Shown here: positions 1-8,911 of the stretch, one piece after another
Numbering within the stretch: position 1 is the first letter of the stretch
Layout of the letters: each line of letters starts with the position of its first letter
From: UBA6244 sp963676875
GTDB lineage: Bacteria; Bacteroidota; Bacteroidia; Bacteroidales; F082
Direction of reading: 5' to 3'
NCBI GenBank assembly: GCA_963676875.1
Contig: OY781436.1
Span: 1,860,001-1,924,000 of the forward strand
Length of the DNA stretch: 64,000 bases
The notes under the pieces: model-generated
What the model was told of the DNA's origin: nothing
Databases searched by the model: none
Seen by the model: the letters and a program-made list of their open reading frames with translations, nothing else
Position numbers and translations under genes: made by a program

Positions 1-345
1 CCCCACCTCCTTACTCCTCCCCAAAGGAGAGGAGCGATCAATCACTCTATTTTAGCCATTTAGTTTGTATAATACGACATTTGATCGCCTTTCCCCTTGG
101 GGGAAAGGGAAGGGATAGGGGTTCGCAATAAGACTTTATCGACAGACTCTACTTAGTCGTTGTATGCAAACTGTTTGAACGGCCACCCCACCTCCTTACT
201 CCTCCCCATAGGAGAGGAGCGATCAATCACGCTATTTTAGCCATTTAGTTTGTATAATACGACAATTGATCACCTTTCCCCTTGGGGGAAAGGGAAGGGA
301 TAGGGGTTCGCAATACGACTTCATAGACAGACTCTAAATAGTCGT
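1..345. repeat. Two tandem copies of a 185-bp palindromic intergenic repeat
   Basis: A unit beginning CCCCACCTCCTTACTCC at base 1 starts again at base 186, so the period is 185 bp; the second copy runs to about 345. Each unit holds two G/C-run palindromes, one of type CTCCTCCCC/GGGGAGGAG and one of type CCTTTCCCC/GGGGAAAGG, followed by a GTCTGTC/GACAGAC hairpin remnant. An inverted copy lies at 31385-31622, and related palindromes flank the endonuclease insert in leuS. No coding capacity is apparent. Confidence 0.9.
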
Positions 346-610
346 TGTTGAATATGTTTTTGTTTTACAAGAGTTTTTGAGATGTGTTATCCGACAGAGG
401 TGCGTTTTCTACTTCAGTGTTCATTATTCCGCGCCAAAGGCGGGAAGGCTGCTAATCGATATTCATTCATATCTTCTTTTAAATGTCGAATTCCGAATAC
501 CGATTTCAGATGTAAGGAAAAAGGATGAAACCATGGCTTTTCCAATGTCCTTCCTTCAAAAAGGTTGACCATAAAAAACTTCACTATGTTGGGCTTGTTT
601 CTCCTTGTTA
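346..610. other. Spacer without a recognisable gene
   Basis: This stretch holds one 63-codon open frame (377-568) whose translation is compositionally unlike a protein and resembles nothing known to me. I see no RNA gene or clear promoter. It separates the tandem repeats from the 3' end of the Fic gene. Confidence 0.6.
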
Positions 611-1651
611 CTAAAAATATGTTTTTACAGCAAACTCAAATTGTTCAATAAAAATATCTTTGATATTCGAGATGTTATTTTGTTCATAAAAAATCAGCAT
701 TGCTTTCTTATAATCAATTGAATCCACTGTCCTGAAAGATAATGGACAATAATTATAATTCAATAGAATTGCATTACTAACAATCCTGGCCGTCCGCTTA
801 TTTCCATCTGTAAATGGTTGAATATACGAAATTAAAACCAAGGCTAACAATGCTTTTTCAAAAACGTTTTGCTTTTTATTTATTAGGTCACAAGTATTTT
901 TAAGAGCTTCTAATATCTGAAATTCATTATCCAGTGGTTTGTAATTGGTTCCTGAAATACCTACACGTCGCTTTCTTAAGTTACGTTCAACAGCAAGTTC
1001 TTTTGTTAATATGCTATGAAAATCCTCTATTTTAGAAACCGTCAAAGGATTTAAATAATCTTTATTTTCAATAATAAAATCAAGGGCATCCTTATGATTC
1101 AGCAGCATTACCGCTTCTTCCTTTGTTTTTCCTGAAGCAGTTTCTTTTTCTTTGAGCAAACGTTCCGTTTCAAGTAGAGAATAGGTATTGCCTTCAATTT
1201 GTGATGATTTCCAACTCAAATCAATTGCAAGTCTTTCAATCTCGTTTTTATATTCATTTTCAGAAAGTTCAGCAATATTGGATTGATATTCTTTTTCTAA
1301 TAATTCAAGTTTTTTCATTTCATGTTCTGCAAAAATACTGTGGTGGGCTAATACATCAGTTATTACATTTAAATTGAATGCTTTTTGAATATTTCGCTCA
1401 TCAATTTCTTTTTCGTAATATTTTTCAATATCTATGGGATGAACCAGATCATAAGCCGGAGACAGCAAATACCTGGTTCCTTTTCCTTTCCCTTTTGTCA
1501 GTATAAAATTACTTGAATTTAAATCTTTCAGTATTCGTTTAAGTGTTGCATAACTTATTGATAAATCCGCTCCATCAAAAATCTCTTTTGAAGAACAAAC
1601 TCCTTTTTCTTTAATAAAATCAACTATGTATTGCTCTCGGTTATTCAACAT
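611..1651 (-). CDS. Fic family protein with N-terminal winged helix and an altered catalytic motif
   Basis: Fic proteins transfer AMP or other nucleotide phosphates onto target hydroxyls. The start at 1651 (346 aa) is preferred over an upstream ATG at 1714 because it begins directly with the helix-turn-helix region (about residues 3-60, MLNNREQYIVDF...). The inhibitory motif SSQIEGN is at residues 149-155, the class II arrangement in which an internal helix blocks ATP. The Fic core motif reads QPFTDGNKRTAR at about 278-289; the usual first residue is the catalytic histidine, and here the codon is CAA (Gln). The rest of the anion-binding loop is intact. The protein may therefore be inactive as an AMPylase, act as a binder or regulator, or use different chemistry. 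The gene stands alone between repeats. Family assignment is secure; activity is not. Confidence 0.88.
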   Translation of the reverse strand: MLNNREQYIVDFIKEKGVCSSKEIFDGADLSISYATLKRILKDLNSSNFILTKGKGKGTRYLLSPAYDLVHPIDIEKYYEKEIDERNIQKAFNLNVITDVLAHHSIFAEHEMKKLELLEKEYQSNIAELSENEYKNEIERLAIDLSWKSSQIEGNTYSLLETERLLKEKETASGKTKEEAVMLLNHKDALDFIIENKDYLNPLTVSKIEDFHSILTKELAVERNLRKRRVGISGTNYKPLDNEFQILEALKNTCDLINKKQNVFEKALLALVLISYIQPFTDGNKRTARIVSNAILLNYNYCPLSFRTVDSIDYKKAMLIFYEQNNISNIKDIFIEQFEFAVKTYF

Positions 1652-1756
1652 TTTATACTCTTTAAGCTCACAAAGATATGAAATTAAGCTCAAAATGAGT
1701 GATAAATGAGCCATATTCTTATTTGTAATGAGCTACAAAGTTCTCTTGAAAGTTGT

Positions 1757-1863
1757 AATACCGATTATGAATTGAAATGAGCTTTACGTTCGCTTCGCTT
1801 CTGAAACCTCTTCAATTCTATATGGGCATTATACATCAACAGCGTAGTGCTAACTTCAATTTC
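1757..1863 (-). repeat. 107-bp dispersed repeat, copy 1 (inverted relative to 27086-27192)
   Basis: The reverse complement of this stretch matches 27086-27192 along its full length with only a few substitutions, including the segment GAAGCGAAGCGAAC. It is intergenic in both places and has no reading frame, so it is probably a non-autonomous dispersed repeat. Confidence 0.88.
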
Positions 1864-2029
1864 TAGTTAGTATCATTGCAGATTTCGATAAAAAGCCTTC
1901 CGGTTCAATAAGACGGAACTGCAACATGAGAATCCGCCGTTGGACTACCACTGCCGCCGGGTTGGAAAAAACCCAACGGGTCGAAATAAGCGACCACAAT
2001 AGCTGGGTATGGATGCCATGCAAAGTCTT

Positions 2030-3451
2030 CTACTTATTCTGCTCCCGCCAACGTTGGTTGAATGATGCAGGTGCCGCCTCCGGAAGTTCGCGTTGGTTGC
2101 CCCAGCTTTTCCGGATGGAAAACCTGATGAGCATGTTTTTGATGCCGCTTCCGGGCATGTCCAACAGTTTTCGCGACGACATGGCTCTGGACATCCACCT
2201 GACCTTGCGTGCTTCGCTTCCGGTTACATACTTTTGCTTAACGGCGTAATTCCGGTTGTACAACAGCAGGTTGCGCAGGGGGATGTTTACCGGACAAACG
2301 GTATCGCATTTACCGCAAAGGGTGGAGGCGTAGCTCAGGTGTTTGTACGTGTCGAAATCCTTCATGAAAGGTGTAACCACAGCACCGATGGGTCCGGGAT
2401 AGGTGGTGCCGTACGATTTACCTCCTATGAGTTTAAACACCGGACAGGCATTCAAGCATGCTCCGCATTTGATGCACGAGAGCGCCTGACGCTGTTTTTC
2501 CTGCTCCAACACCTTGCTCCGGCCATTGTCAATGAGCACCACAATCATTTCGTCGGGACCGGATAATTCGCCCTCGCGTCGGGGGCCGGAAAGTATGCTG
2601 TTGTAGGCCGTTACGGATTGGCCTGTACCATGCGAAGCCAACAAAGGCCAAAACAATTCCAGGTTATCCATCGACGGGATAAGTTTTTCGATGCCCGTAA
2701 CCACCAAATGAATTTTGGGTAAAGCCATGGATAACAGTCCGTTTCCTTCGTTTTCGGTGAGAGCAATGGCGCCGATGTCGGAGATTAAAAAATTGGCTCC
2801 GGTGATACCCATTTGGGCATGCGCAAATTTCTCACGCATGTAGTCGCGGGTAAAGGCGGTAATTTCGTCAGGGGTGAGTTGTTCGGGTGCACCCAATTTT
2901 TCGTGATACAAGGTGGCCACATCTTCCTTTGAAAAATGCATGGCCGGCGTAACAATATGATAGGGTTTGTCGTTGGCTTGCTGCACGATAAATTCGCCCA
3001 AATCCGTTTCCACCACTTCTACACCGAGTTTTTGGAGGTGGTCGTTGAGCGAAATTTCTTCGGTAACCATCGACTTGGACTTCACCACCGAGGTAATCTG
3101 ATGTTTCTTGATTATTTTTTCAATTTCCGACAGGGCTTCACGGGCATCGCGTGCCCAGATAAGTTTTCCGCCATTGGCCGTAAAATTGTCTTCAAATTCA
3201 ATAAGGTATCTATCCAACTCATTGATTACCTTATGCTTGATAAATCCTGCCCGTTGTCGTGCCACTGATAGCCTGGCATATTTAGCGTTGCCATCTGCCA
3301 CGGCCTTGTCGTATTGATTGATGGCATAACGTATTTTTTCCTGTTGCGCACCATCCTTGGCCACGTCGGCACTTCGCAAGGTAAAATCTTTATATTCAGT
3401 GTTTATACCCACAATCCGGCAGTTAAATGAGTTGGTTGATTTTGTCCACAC
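2030..3451 (-). CDS. lutB: LutB-like iron-sulfur protein (lactate utilisation)
   Basis: Members of this family form the LutABC/LldEFG complex that oxidises L-lactate to pyruvate in the cytoplasm. The sequence has the N-terminal LUD-type domain (with SKSMVTEE and a later GPRREGELSGPDE segment). After it come two ferredoxin-type [4Fe-4S] motifs, CIKCGACLNACP at roughly residue 330 and CGKCDTVCPVNI at roughly 380, and a basic C-terminal tail. The length of 473 aa is typical. The frame opens with GTG at 3451, which overlaps the end of rpiB by 29 bp; a GTG at 3412 fits the family's usual N-terminus better and may be the true start. It is transcribed with rpiB. No lutA or lutC lies beside it, so the partners would be elsewhere and the lactate role is inferred from family only. 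Confidence 0.85.
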   Translation of the reverse strand: MWTKSTNSFNCRIVGINTEYKDFTLRSADVAKDGAQQEKIRYAINQYDKAVADGNAKYARLSVARQRAGFIKHKVINELDRYLIEFEDNFTANGGKLIWARDAREALSEIEKIIKKHQITSVVKSKSMVTEEISLNDHLQKLGVEVVETDLGEFIVQQANDKPYHIVTPAMHFSKEDVATLYHEKLGAPEQLTPDEITAFTRDYMREKFAHAQMGITGANFLISDIGAIALTENEGNGLLSMALPKIHLVVTGIEKLIPSMDNLELFWPLLASHGTGQSVTAYNSILSGPRREGELSGPDEMIVVLIDNGRSKVLEQEKQRQALSCIKCGACLNACPVFKLIGGKSYGTTYPGPIGAVVTPFMKDFDTYKHLSYASTLCGKCDTVCPVNIPLRNLLLYNRNYAVKQKYVTGSEARKVRWMSRAMSSRKLLDMPGSGIKNMLIRFSIRKSWGNQRELPEAAPASFNQRWREQNK

Positions 3452-3872
3452 GGGCTTGATGACGTCCGCCTTCGAAATCGGTATTTAAAAAGGTGTCGGC
3501 AATTTTCAAGGCCTCTTCAAACGAAACAAACCTGCCGGGAAGCGACAATACATTGGCATCGTTGTGCTGACGGGTAAGCTGGGCCTGTTCCACATTCCAA
3601 CACAGTCCGGCACGTACATTGGGATACTTATTGGCGGTCATTTGTGCACCGTTTCCGCTTCCGCAAAGGATAATGCCCCGTTGAAATTCGCCACGGTTGA
3701 TGGCACTGGCCAGGGGATGAATCATGTCGGGATAATCCACACTTTCGGGCGAATTGGTGCCAAAATCAAAAATGGTATATCCCTGCTTTTGGAGGGCTTC
3801 TTTTAAATAAGTCTTCATGGCATATCCTCCGTGATCGGACGCCATTGCCAAAATCGTGCTATCTTTAGTCAT
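3423..3872 (-). CDS. rpiB: Ribose 5-phosphate isomerase B
   Basis: RpiB interconverts ribose 5-phosphate and ribulose 5-phosphate in the pentose phosphate pathway. Diagnostic blocks are ASDHGGYAMK near the N-terminus, the ILCGSGNGAQMTANK loop carrying the catalytic cysteine and anion-hole glycines, and RQHNDANVLSLPGR. From the ATG at 3872 it is 149 aa, the family norm; an in-frame ATG at 3893 would only add seven unconserved residues. It is the first gene of a minus-strand pair with the LutB-like gene and faces nadA across an AT-rich spacer. Confidence 0.96.
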   Translation of the reverse strand: MTKDSTILAMASDHGGYAMKTYLKEALQKQGYTIFDFGTNSPESVDYPDMIHPLASAINRGEFQRGIILCGSGNGAQMTANKYPNVRAGLCWNVEQAQLTRQHNDANVLSLPGRFVSFEEALKIADTFLNTDFEGGRHQARVDKINQLI

Positions 3873-3893
3873 TGTTGAAAAAATCTGTGGCAA

Positions 3894-4406
3894 ATTTAGA
3901 CATTTTTATGGGTTCAAAACCAAACAAGTTGACTACCATGTACTTTGTTTTTTGTTATTCAAAGGTAGTTTTGGGTTAACCTGTTTATCTTCAAAATTTT
4001 AATAGTTTTCACTGTTTGGTTGTTAATATCTGTTTACTTTTGTTGATAATTATTGAATAAAACGGAGGTTATCAACAATGAATTTTTGGGTTTTGAGGGT
4101 TACAGTTTTTTTGATTTTTTTTTGAAAAGTTTTCCTCAGTAATCAACAATTTTTCACAAGCAATTGAAGTTCCTTTTTATTCAGTTATGTAAAAATTGAA
4201 GATCGGTTAATAAATATGTTGATGGTTGTAATACAAATATTTAGCCATTATTTGATTGTTGAATGAGTGTTGATAAAACCACATTTTTTACAAATCAAAA
4301 TGAATGAGCAACAAATAATCAAACGTTTCAACAGCGCTATATATATTAACAATATAATTTAAAATTAAATATAATAATAAGGTTAAATGTTAATACGCAA
4401 ATAAGG
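3894..4406. other. AT-rich divergent spacer with DnaA-box-like nonamers (possible oriC)
   Basis: This is a 513-bp non-coding stretch between the divergent rpiB and nadA genes, strongly A/T-rich. TGTTGATAA occurs at 4041-4049 and 4268-4276 and TTATCAACA at 4069-4077; each differs by one base from the DnaA box TTATCCACA. A further TAATCAACA lies at 4140-4148. T-runs and an A/T-only block (about 4335-4385) could be unwinding elements. It must also carry the promoters of both genes. The origin role is an inference, supported only by the parS sites 13-15 kb away. Confidence 0.35.
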
Positions 4407-5342
4407 ATGGATTATAGAAATGAGATTCTAAAATTGAAAGAAGAAAAAAATGCGTTGTTGCTGGCGCATTTTTATCAAATTCCGGAAATTCAGGATGTGG
4501 CCGATTACGTGGGCGACAGTTTGGGCCTTGCGCAAAAAGCTTCGGAAGCCAATGCTGATATGATTGTATTTGCGGGGGTTCATTTTATGGCCGAAACCGC
4601 CAAAATGCTCAATCCTGACATTCCGGTAATTTTGCCCGATTTAAATGCCGGTTGTTCCCTTGCCGATTCCTGTCCTTACGACGATTTCAAAATTTTCAAA
4701 GAACAACATCCTGATCATTTGGTTATCAGTTATATAAATACTACCGCAGCCATCAAAACCCTTACCGATGTGGTGTGTACCTCGGGCAATGCGGTACAGA
4801 TAGTGGAATCATTTCCCAAAGATCAAAAAATAATTTTTGCGCCGGATAAAAATTTGGGTGGATATATCAACAGGCTTACCGGACGAAATATGGTATTGTG
4901 GAATGGTACCTGTGAGGTTCACGATATATTGAACACCGAAGCTATTTTGAATTTGCAGGAAGCCCATCCCGATGCCAAGGTAATTGCCCATCCGGAGTGC
5001 AGTGCTCAGGTATTGCAACTGGCTGCTTACATTGGATCCACCACGGGCATGATTAAATTTACCCAACAGGATACTGCCCTAAAATATATTGTGGCCACCG
5101 AATCGGGCATACTGCACCAAATGCGCAAACTTTCGCCACACAAGGAATTTCTTATCGTTCCGTCGGATAGCACCTGTTCGTGCAACGATTGCCCGTACAT
5201 GAAAATGAATACCATGGAAAATCTGTATATGGCTTTGAAAAATGAAAAGCCTTGTATATCTTTAGACGCTGAAACCATTGAGCTGGCCAAACGGCCCATC
5301 ATACGCATGCTTGATATTTCTAAGAAGTTGAATATTATATAA
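4407..5342 (+). CDS. nadA: Quinolinate synthase A
   Basis: NadA condenses iminoaspartate with dihydroxyacetone phosphate to give quinolinate in de novo NAD synthesis and uses a [4Fe-4S] cluster. The 311-aa sequence contains AHFYQIPEIQD near the start. The three cluster-ligand regions are AGCSLADSC (Cys83), WNGTCEVH (Cys169) and CSCNDCPYMKMN (one of Cys257/259/262). The length and spacing fit the short NadA form. The ATG at 4407 follows an A/T-rich leader. No nadB or nadC is next to it. The lipoprotein gene downstream starts 14 bp after its stop and may be cotranscribed. Confidence 0.96.
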   Translation: MDYRNEILKLKEEKNALLLAHFYQIPEIQDVADYVGDSLGLAQKASEANADMIVFAGVHFMAETAKMLNPDIPVILPDLNAGCSLADSCPYDDFKIFKEQHPDHLVISYINTTAAIKTLTDVVCTSGNAVQIVESFPKDQKIIFAPDKNLGGYINRLTGRNMVLWNGTCEVHDILNTEAILNLQEAHPDAKVIAHPECSAQVLQLAAYIGSTTGMIKFTQQDTALKYIVATESGILHQMRKLSPHKEFLIVPSDSTCSCNDCPYMKMNTMENLYMALKNEKPCISLDAETIELAKRPIIRMLDISKKLNII

Positions 5343-5356
5343 TTAGGATACCGGAA

Positions 5357-5899
5357 ATGAAAAAAAATTTCATCGTTACAGGGCTTGTTTTGTTGTTGTT
5401 GGCGGGATCTTCCTGTTCAAACAAGGTATTATACACTCGGCAGATACGCAACAACCTGATGGAAAATCAGCTAAGAGAAAGTGAAGTTCAATATTATAAT
5501 TCCGGAAAAATTCTGCTTCAACGAAATTTGTCGTATGCCGAAACACAAATTGCCCGCGGACAAATCAAATTTGAAAACGGTCAGTATATCGAAGAAATCG
5601 TCATTCCCAAAGGTACACCGGGTGTGGCCGTTGGTCAGGGTAAGGACTATATTGACGTGTCGTTTGAACCGGGCGAAAACAGACAATTGCGCTTCAAATG
5701 CAATCCCGATGGTTTCTATCAAATAACGGCGCTGGCCTGGAAAGACAATTACGGATCAGTGAAATATGATACTACCGTTTATTATTTGAATGCCCCTTCG
5801 GGAAAGGCCCTCCTACAGGTGGAAAAAGATTATGTAAGTAAGTATGAAAAACAAAAGCGCGTACTAAAAGGCCGAACGGTATCCTCTGGTTATGAATAA
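5357..5899 (+). CDS. Hypothetical lipoprotein
   Basis: This is a 180-aa protein with a lipoprotein signal peptide: MKKN, a hydrophobic stretch, then the lipobox LAGSSC with the lipidated cysteine at about residue 20. It is therefore probably anchored in the inner or outer membrane facing the periplasm. The mature part is mixed alpha/beta in appearance with no motif I recognise. Its end overlaps the start of the next gene by 8 bp, so the two are likely made together, and a functional link with the MORN-repeat protein is plausible. No function is assigned. Confidence 0.8.
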   Translation: MKKNFIVTGLVLLLLAGSSCSNKVLYTRQIRNNLMENQLRESEVQYYNSGKILLQRNLSYAETQIARGQIKFENGQYIEEIVIPKGTPGVAVGQGKDYIDVSFEPGENRQLRFKCNPDGFYQITALAWKDNYGSVKYDTTVYYLNAPSGKALLQVEKDYVSKYEKQKRVLKGRTVSSGYE

Positions 5900-7415
5900 A
5901 TTGCTCTTTTTTCTGGTTTTTGTGCTGGTTGGATTTTATTTGGATATGCCGGCGCAGACGAACGGAAAAATAAATCCCGACGGCTACAATATTTTTTATT
6001 CTGATGACAGCACCATCGTGAGTGAGGGATATATGCGTCAGGGCAAACCCGATGGATACTGGAAAAATTATTATCCCGACGGGGTATTGAAATCGGAGGG
6101 AAACAGAAAAGATTTTTTGCTCGACAGTGTTTGGCGTTTTTATGATGAAGAAGGAAAACTGACACTGGAAATTACCTACCGGCAAGACAAAAAAAACGGA
6201 TTCAGAACCACTTACCAGGGCGACGAAATTACCCGCGAAAATTTTGTGAACGACGTCAAGCAGGGTGATTCGTATTTGCTGTATGCCAACGGAAAAGTGA
6301 AATCGAAAATACCTTTTGTCAACGGACTGGAGGATGGCATTGCCCGCGACTATGACGAAGAAGGAAACATCATTCAATTGGTACACTACCGAAAGGGATA
6401 TGTGGTTGAAAGAGAACGCATCAACCGGATGAATGCCAACCAACAGCGGCATGGAAATTGGAAGTGGTTTTTTGATGATGAGCTCACCGTTCAAATGGAA
6501 GGAACCTATAAAAATGGCTTAAAAAACGGGTATTGGAAAGAATATGATTTGGATGGAAATCTTGTATCAGCCACCAAATACGTGGACGGCGAAAAACAAG
6601 AAAAAGCAGAAGAACTGGTACAATTGGATGTGCGAACCGACTATTTTCCGAATGGGCAGGTGAAAGTGCGGGCTACCTATACCAAAGAGGGTGTTCCCGA
6701 GGGTGTTCGTCGTGAGTACAACGAATTGGGGGAGGTGGAAAAATCGTTTGTTTTCAGAAACGGACGCATTGTGGCCGAAGGAATTTTTACCGATGCCGGT
6801 CAGCGCCAGGGCCGATGGAAGGAGTATTATCCGACAGGAAAACTCAAGGCCACCGGAGATTATAAGGACGACAAGCGAGAAAATGTCTGGAAGTTTTATT
6901 ATCCCAACGGACAGCTTGAACAAATTGGAAAATATATTGATAATCAACCAGATAGTTTGTGGACATGGTATTACGAAACCGGAAAAATTCTTCGGGAAGA
7001 AAATTATTATCAAGGCCTGTCCGATGGCACTTATTCCGAATACGACAAACAAGGAAACCTGATTACCACCGGCGACTATCTGGAAGGTAAAAAAGAAGGA
7101 TTCTGGACATTGCAGATTGGAGGTTTTCGTGAAGAAGGCAACTACAACGAAGGGTTACGTTCGGGTGTTTGGAAATCTTTTTATGCCGACGGAAGTCCTG
7201 CTTTTGAAGGAAAATTTGTGGACAATTTGCCCAATGGAAAACACCGTTGGTGGTGGCCCAATGGAAAATTGAAAAAAGAAGCTTCCTTCGTGATGGGTCG
7301 GCGAAGCGGCGAGATGAAGAAATTCAACGACGACGGCACCCTGCTGATAGAGATCAGTTATAAGGGCGGAAAAGAAGTGAAATACGATGGCATTGAAGCC
7401 GATTTGGACGAATAG
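5892..7415 (+). CDS. Exported MORN-repeat protein (YwqK-like)
   Basis: A 507-aa protein with an N-terminal signal sequence (about residues 1-21, ending near MPAQT). More than fifteen copies of a 20-24 residue beta-hairpin repeat follow, of the form YYPDG.LKSEG.Y..G...G.W..YY, typical of the MORN_2 variant (PF07661). Such repeats are often labelled YwqK-family antitoxin by homology, but no nuclease toxin lies nearby and the signal peptide argues for the cell envelope. It overlaps the preceding lipoprotein gene by 8 bp. The repeat fold is certain; the ligand or partner is unknown. Confidence 0.88.
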   Translation: MNKLLFFLVFVLVGFYLDMPAQTNGKINPDGYNIFYSDDSTIVSEGYMRQGKPDGYWKNYYPDGVLKSEGNRKDFLLDSVWRFYDEEGKLTLEITYRQDKKNGFRTTYQGDEITRENFVNDVKQGDSYLLYANGKVKSKIPFVNGLEDGIARDYDEEGNIIQLVHYRKGYVVERERINRMNANQQRHGNWKWFFDDELTVQMEGTYKNGLKNGYWKEYDLDGNLVSATKYVDGEKQEKAEELVQLDVRTDYFPNGQVKVRATYTKEGVPEGVRREYNELGEVEKSFVFRNGRIVAEGIFTDAGQRQGRWKEYYPTGKLKATGDYKDDKRENVWKFYYPNGQLEQIGKYIDNQPDSLWTWYYETGKILREENYYQGLSDGTYSEYDKQGNLITTGDYLEGKKEGFWTLQIGGFREEGNYNEGLRSGVWKSFYADGSPAFEGKFVDNLPNGKHRWWWPNGKLKKEASFVMGRRSGEMKKFNDDGTLLIEISYKGGKEVKYDGIEADLDE

Positions 7416-7530
7416 GTTACCAAAGAACGAATCTAAATAATGGCTTTCGGTAGCGCATGCATGCATTATTTATATCTTCGCCACAATTAAAAAATCACGA
7501 TCGTTTCGTTTAACTTAAATGTCACTATAT

Positions 7531-8151
7531 ATGAAAAAATTTATTTTTAGTTTGATCATTCTGGCCATGGTTGGTGTGGCTTGTCAGAACAATACCCAAA
7601 AAACAGAAGGTGCAAACAATGAATCAATTGCAGCTGTTGTGGATGAAGTAGCCGTTGTTAATTTGGCCGATTTCGATTCACTTGCCGGCAACTACGTAGG
7701 CAAAAAAGTGCAGTTGGAAGGAACCATCGATCATGTATGCAAACATGGTGGCCAACGTGCTTTTATCGTGAATCCCGAATCGGAATCACGTGTAAAACTC
7801 ACCCCCGACGAAACCCTGGCAGCCTTTAATACCGATATGGAAGGAAACCATGTAATTGTGGTTGGTGTTGTTGAAGAGCAAAGAATAGATGAAGCCTACA
7901 TCATGGAGTGGGAACAGGAAATTAAATCAGGTGTGGTTGCTGCTGACGACAAAGGCGAAGGAAGTCATTTGGGCGGTAACATGGAAAAAGGTGGTGAAGA
8001 TGCCGACATCAGCGAAGAAATGGAAAAAGTAAACAACCTCCGTCAGATGTTGAAAGATTCAGGAAAAGACCACCTGTCGTTCTACTCCGTGATGTGTTCC
8101 TCACTGAAGGAAATTGACAATCCTTCCGAAATGATCAACGACGAAAATTAG
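7531..8151 (+). CDS. Lipoprotein with an OB-fold-like domain
   Basis: The start at 7531 gives MKKFIFSLIILAMVGVAC, a standard lipoprotein signal with the lipobox cysteine near residue 18; an upstream ATG at 7519 only adds four residues. The segment from about residue 45 to 125 (YVGKKVQLEGTIDHVCKHGG...) looks like an OB-fold similar to DNA-binding or metal-binding periplasmic proteins, with a Cys and His pair (VCKHGG) that could bind metal or heme. The C-terminal part is acidic and helical. The PepSY-type membrane protein gene starts 23 bp downstream, so the two are probably cotranscribed and may act together at the inner membrane. The exact role is unknown. Confidence 0.8.
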   Translation: MKKFIFSLIILAMVGVACQNNTQKTEGANNESIAAVVDEVAVVNLADFDSLAGNYVGKKVQLEGTIDHVCKHGGQRAFIVNPESESRVKLTPDETLAAFNTDMEGNHVIVVGVVEEQRIDEAYIMEWEQEIKSGVVAADDKGEGSHLGGNMEKGGEDADISEEMEKVNNLRQMLKDSGKDHLSFYSVMCSSLKEIDNPSEMINDEN

Positions 8152-8174
8152 TAAATAATAACTCCCTGTATTTC

Positions 8175-8729
8175 ATGAGTTTTAAGTGGCGCAAGTGGAA
8201 CAGAATTGTCCATCGTGATTTTGGATATCTGTTTTTTGGCATGACATTGATTTATGCCCTTTCGGGGATAGCCATCAATCACATTAAAGATTGGAATCCC
8301 AATTATGTGGTGATTTCAGAGGATATTACAGTAGATGTTACCAACACCCGTCCCGATAAAACCATCATCAAAAAATGGTTGGACGACATCGGCGAAGCAG
8401 GTACCTACAAAAGCCATTATTTTCCCAACGATGAAATTTTGAAAATTTTTGTGGACGATGGCACCGTGTATGTTGATCTGACTACCGGAGAAGGGTTGTT
8501 GGAAAAATCCACCCGCCGACCTTTGTTTCGTGAAGTGAATTACCTGCATTACAATCCCATCAAGTATTGGACCTGGTATTCAGATATTTTCGCCGGAGCT
8601 CTCATTATTCTTGCTTTGTCGGGCATCCTGATTCCCCGTGGCGATCAAGGGATTACCCGTCGTGGTGCCTGGATGGTGGTGTTGGGTGTGCTTATTCCGT
8701 TTATTTATTTACTTGTTTATTTCTATTAG
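8175..8729 (+). CDS. PepSY-associated transmembrane protein
   Basis: A 184-aa inner-membrane protein. The N-terminal block (RKWNRIVHRDFGYLFFGM) with conserved His and Arg residues and the first hydrophobic helix (about 15-35) resemble PepSY-associated TM proteins. A periplasmic domain of about 90 residues follows, then two hydrophobic helices near the C-terminus (about 133-150 and 163-183). In this family the histidines may ligate heme and the protein may support metal or heme reduction, but that is family knowledge and not shown here. It lies between an OB-like lipoprotein and a very small membrane protein, all on the plus strand with short gaps. Confidence 0.82.
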   Translation: MSFKWRKWNRIVHRDFGYLFFGMTLIYALSGIAINHIKDWNPNYVVISEDITVDVTNTRPDKTIIKKWLDDIGEAGTYKSHYFPNDEILKIFVDDGTVYVDLTTGEGLLEKSTRRPLFREVNYLHYNPIKYWTWYSDIFAGALIILALSGILIPRGDQGITRRGAWMVVLGVLIPFIYLLVYFY

Positions 8730-8731
8730 CC

Positions 8732-8911
8732 ATGAATGAGTACATTGTCATATTTTTGTTTGTTGCCTGGTACACGCTCTCCCTTATCATATCTGAAAAT
8801 ATGGGAAAGCGAAAAAAAATGGGTGTACAATGGGCATTCTTTCTTTGTATGATGCTTTCTCCGGTGGTGGGGTATGTTATCGTGCAATTAAGTCCCAACG
8901 ACTTAAAATGA
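8732..8911 (+). CDS. Small two-helix membrane protein
   Basis: A 59-aa frame starts with ATG two bases after the stop of the PepSY-type gene. It has two hydrophobic helices (about residues 2-20 and 33-51) separated by a basic loop (ENMGKRKKMG). The tight coupling and clean membrane topology support a real gene. Its last 9 bp overlap the convergent end of hemW. It could be an accessory subunit of the membrane protein upstream. Function unknown. Confidence 0.72.
   Translation: MNEYIVIFLFVAWYTLSLIISENMGKRKKMGVQWAFFLCMMLSPVVGYVIVQLSPNDLK

Noticed and set aside
377..568. A 63-aa frame near the window start
   Set aside because: Composition is not protein-like, no promoter or partner, and it lies next to repeats.
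2093..3317. Long plus-strand frames within the LutB-like gene
   Set aside because: They are antisense shadows of a well-conserved minus-strand gene with cluster motifs.
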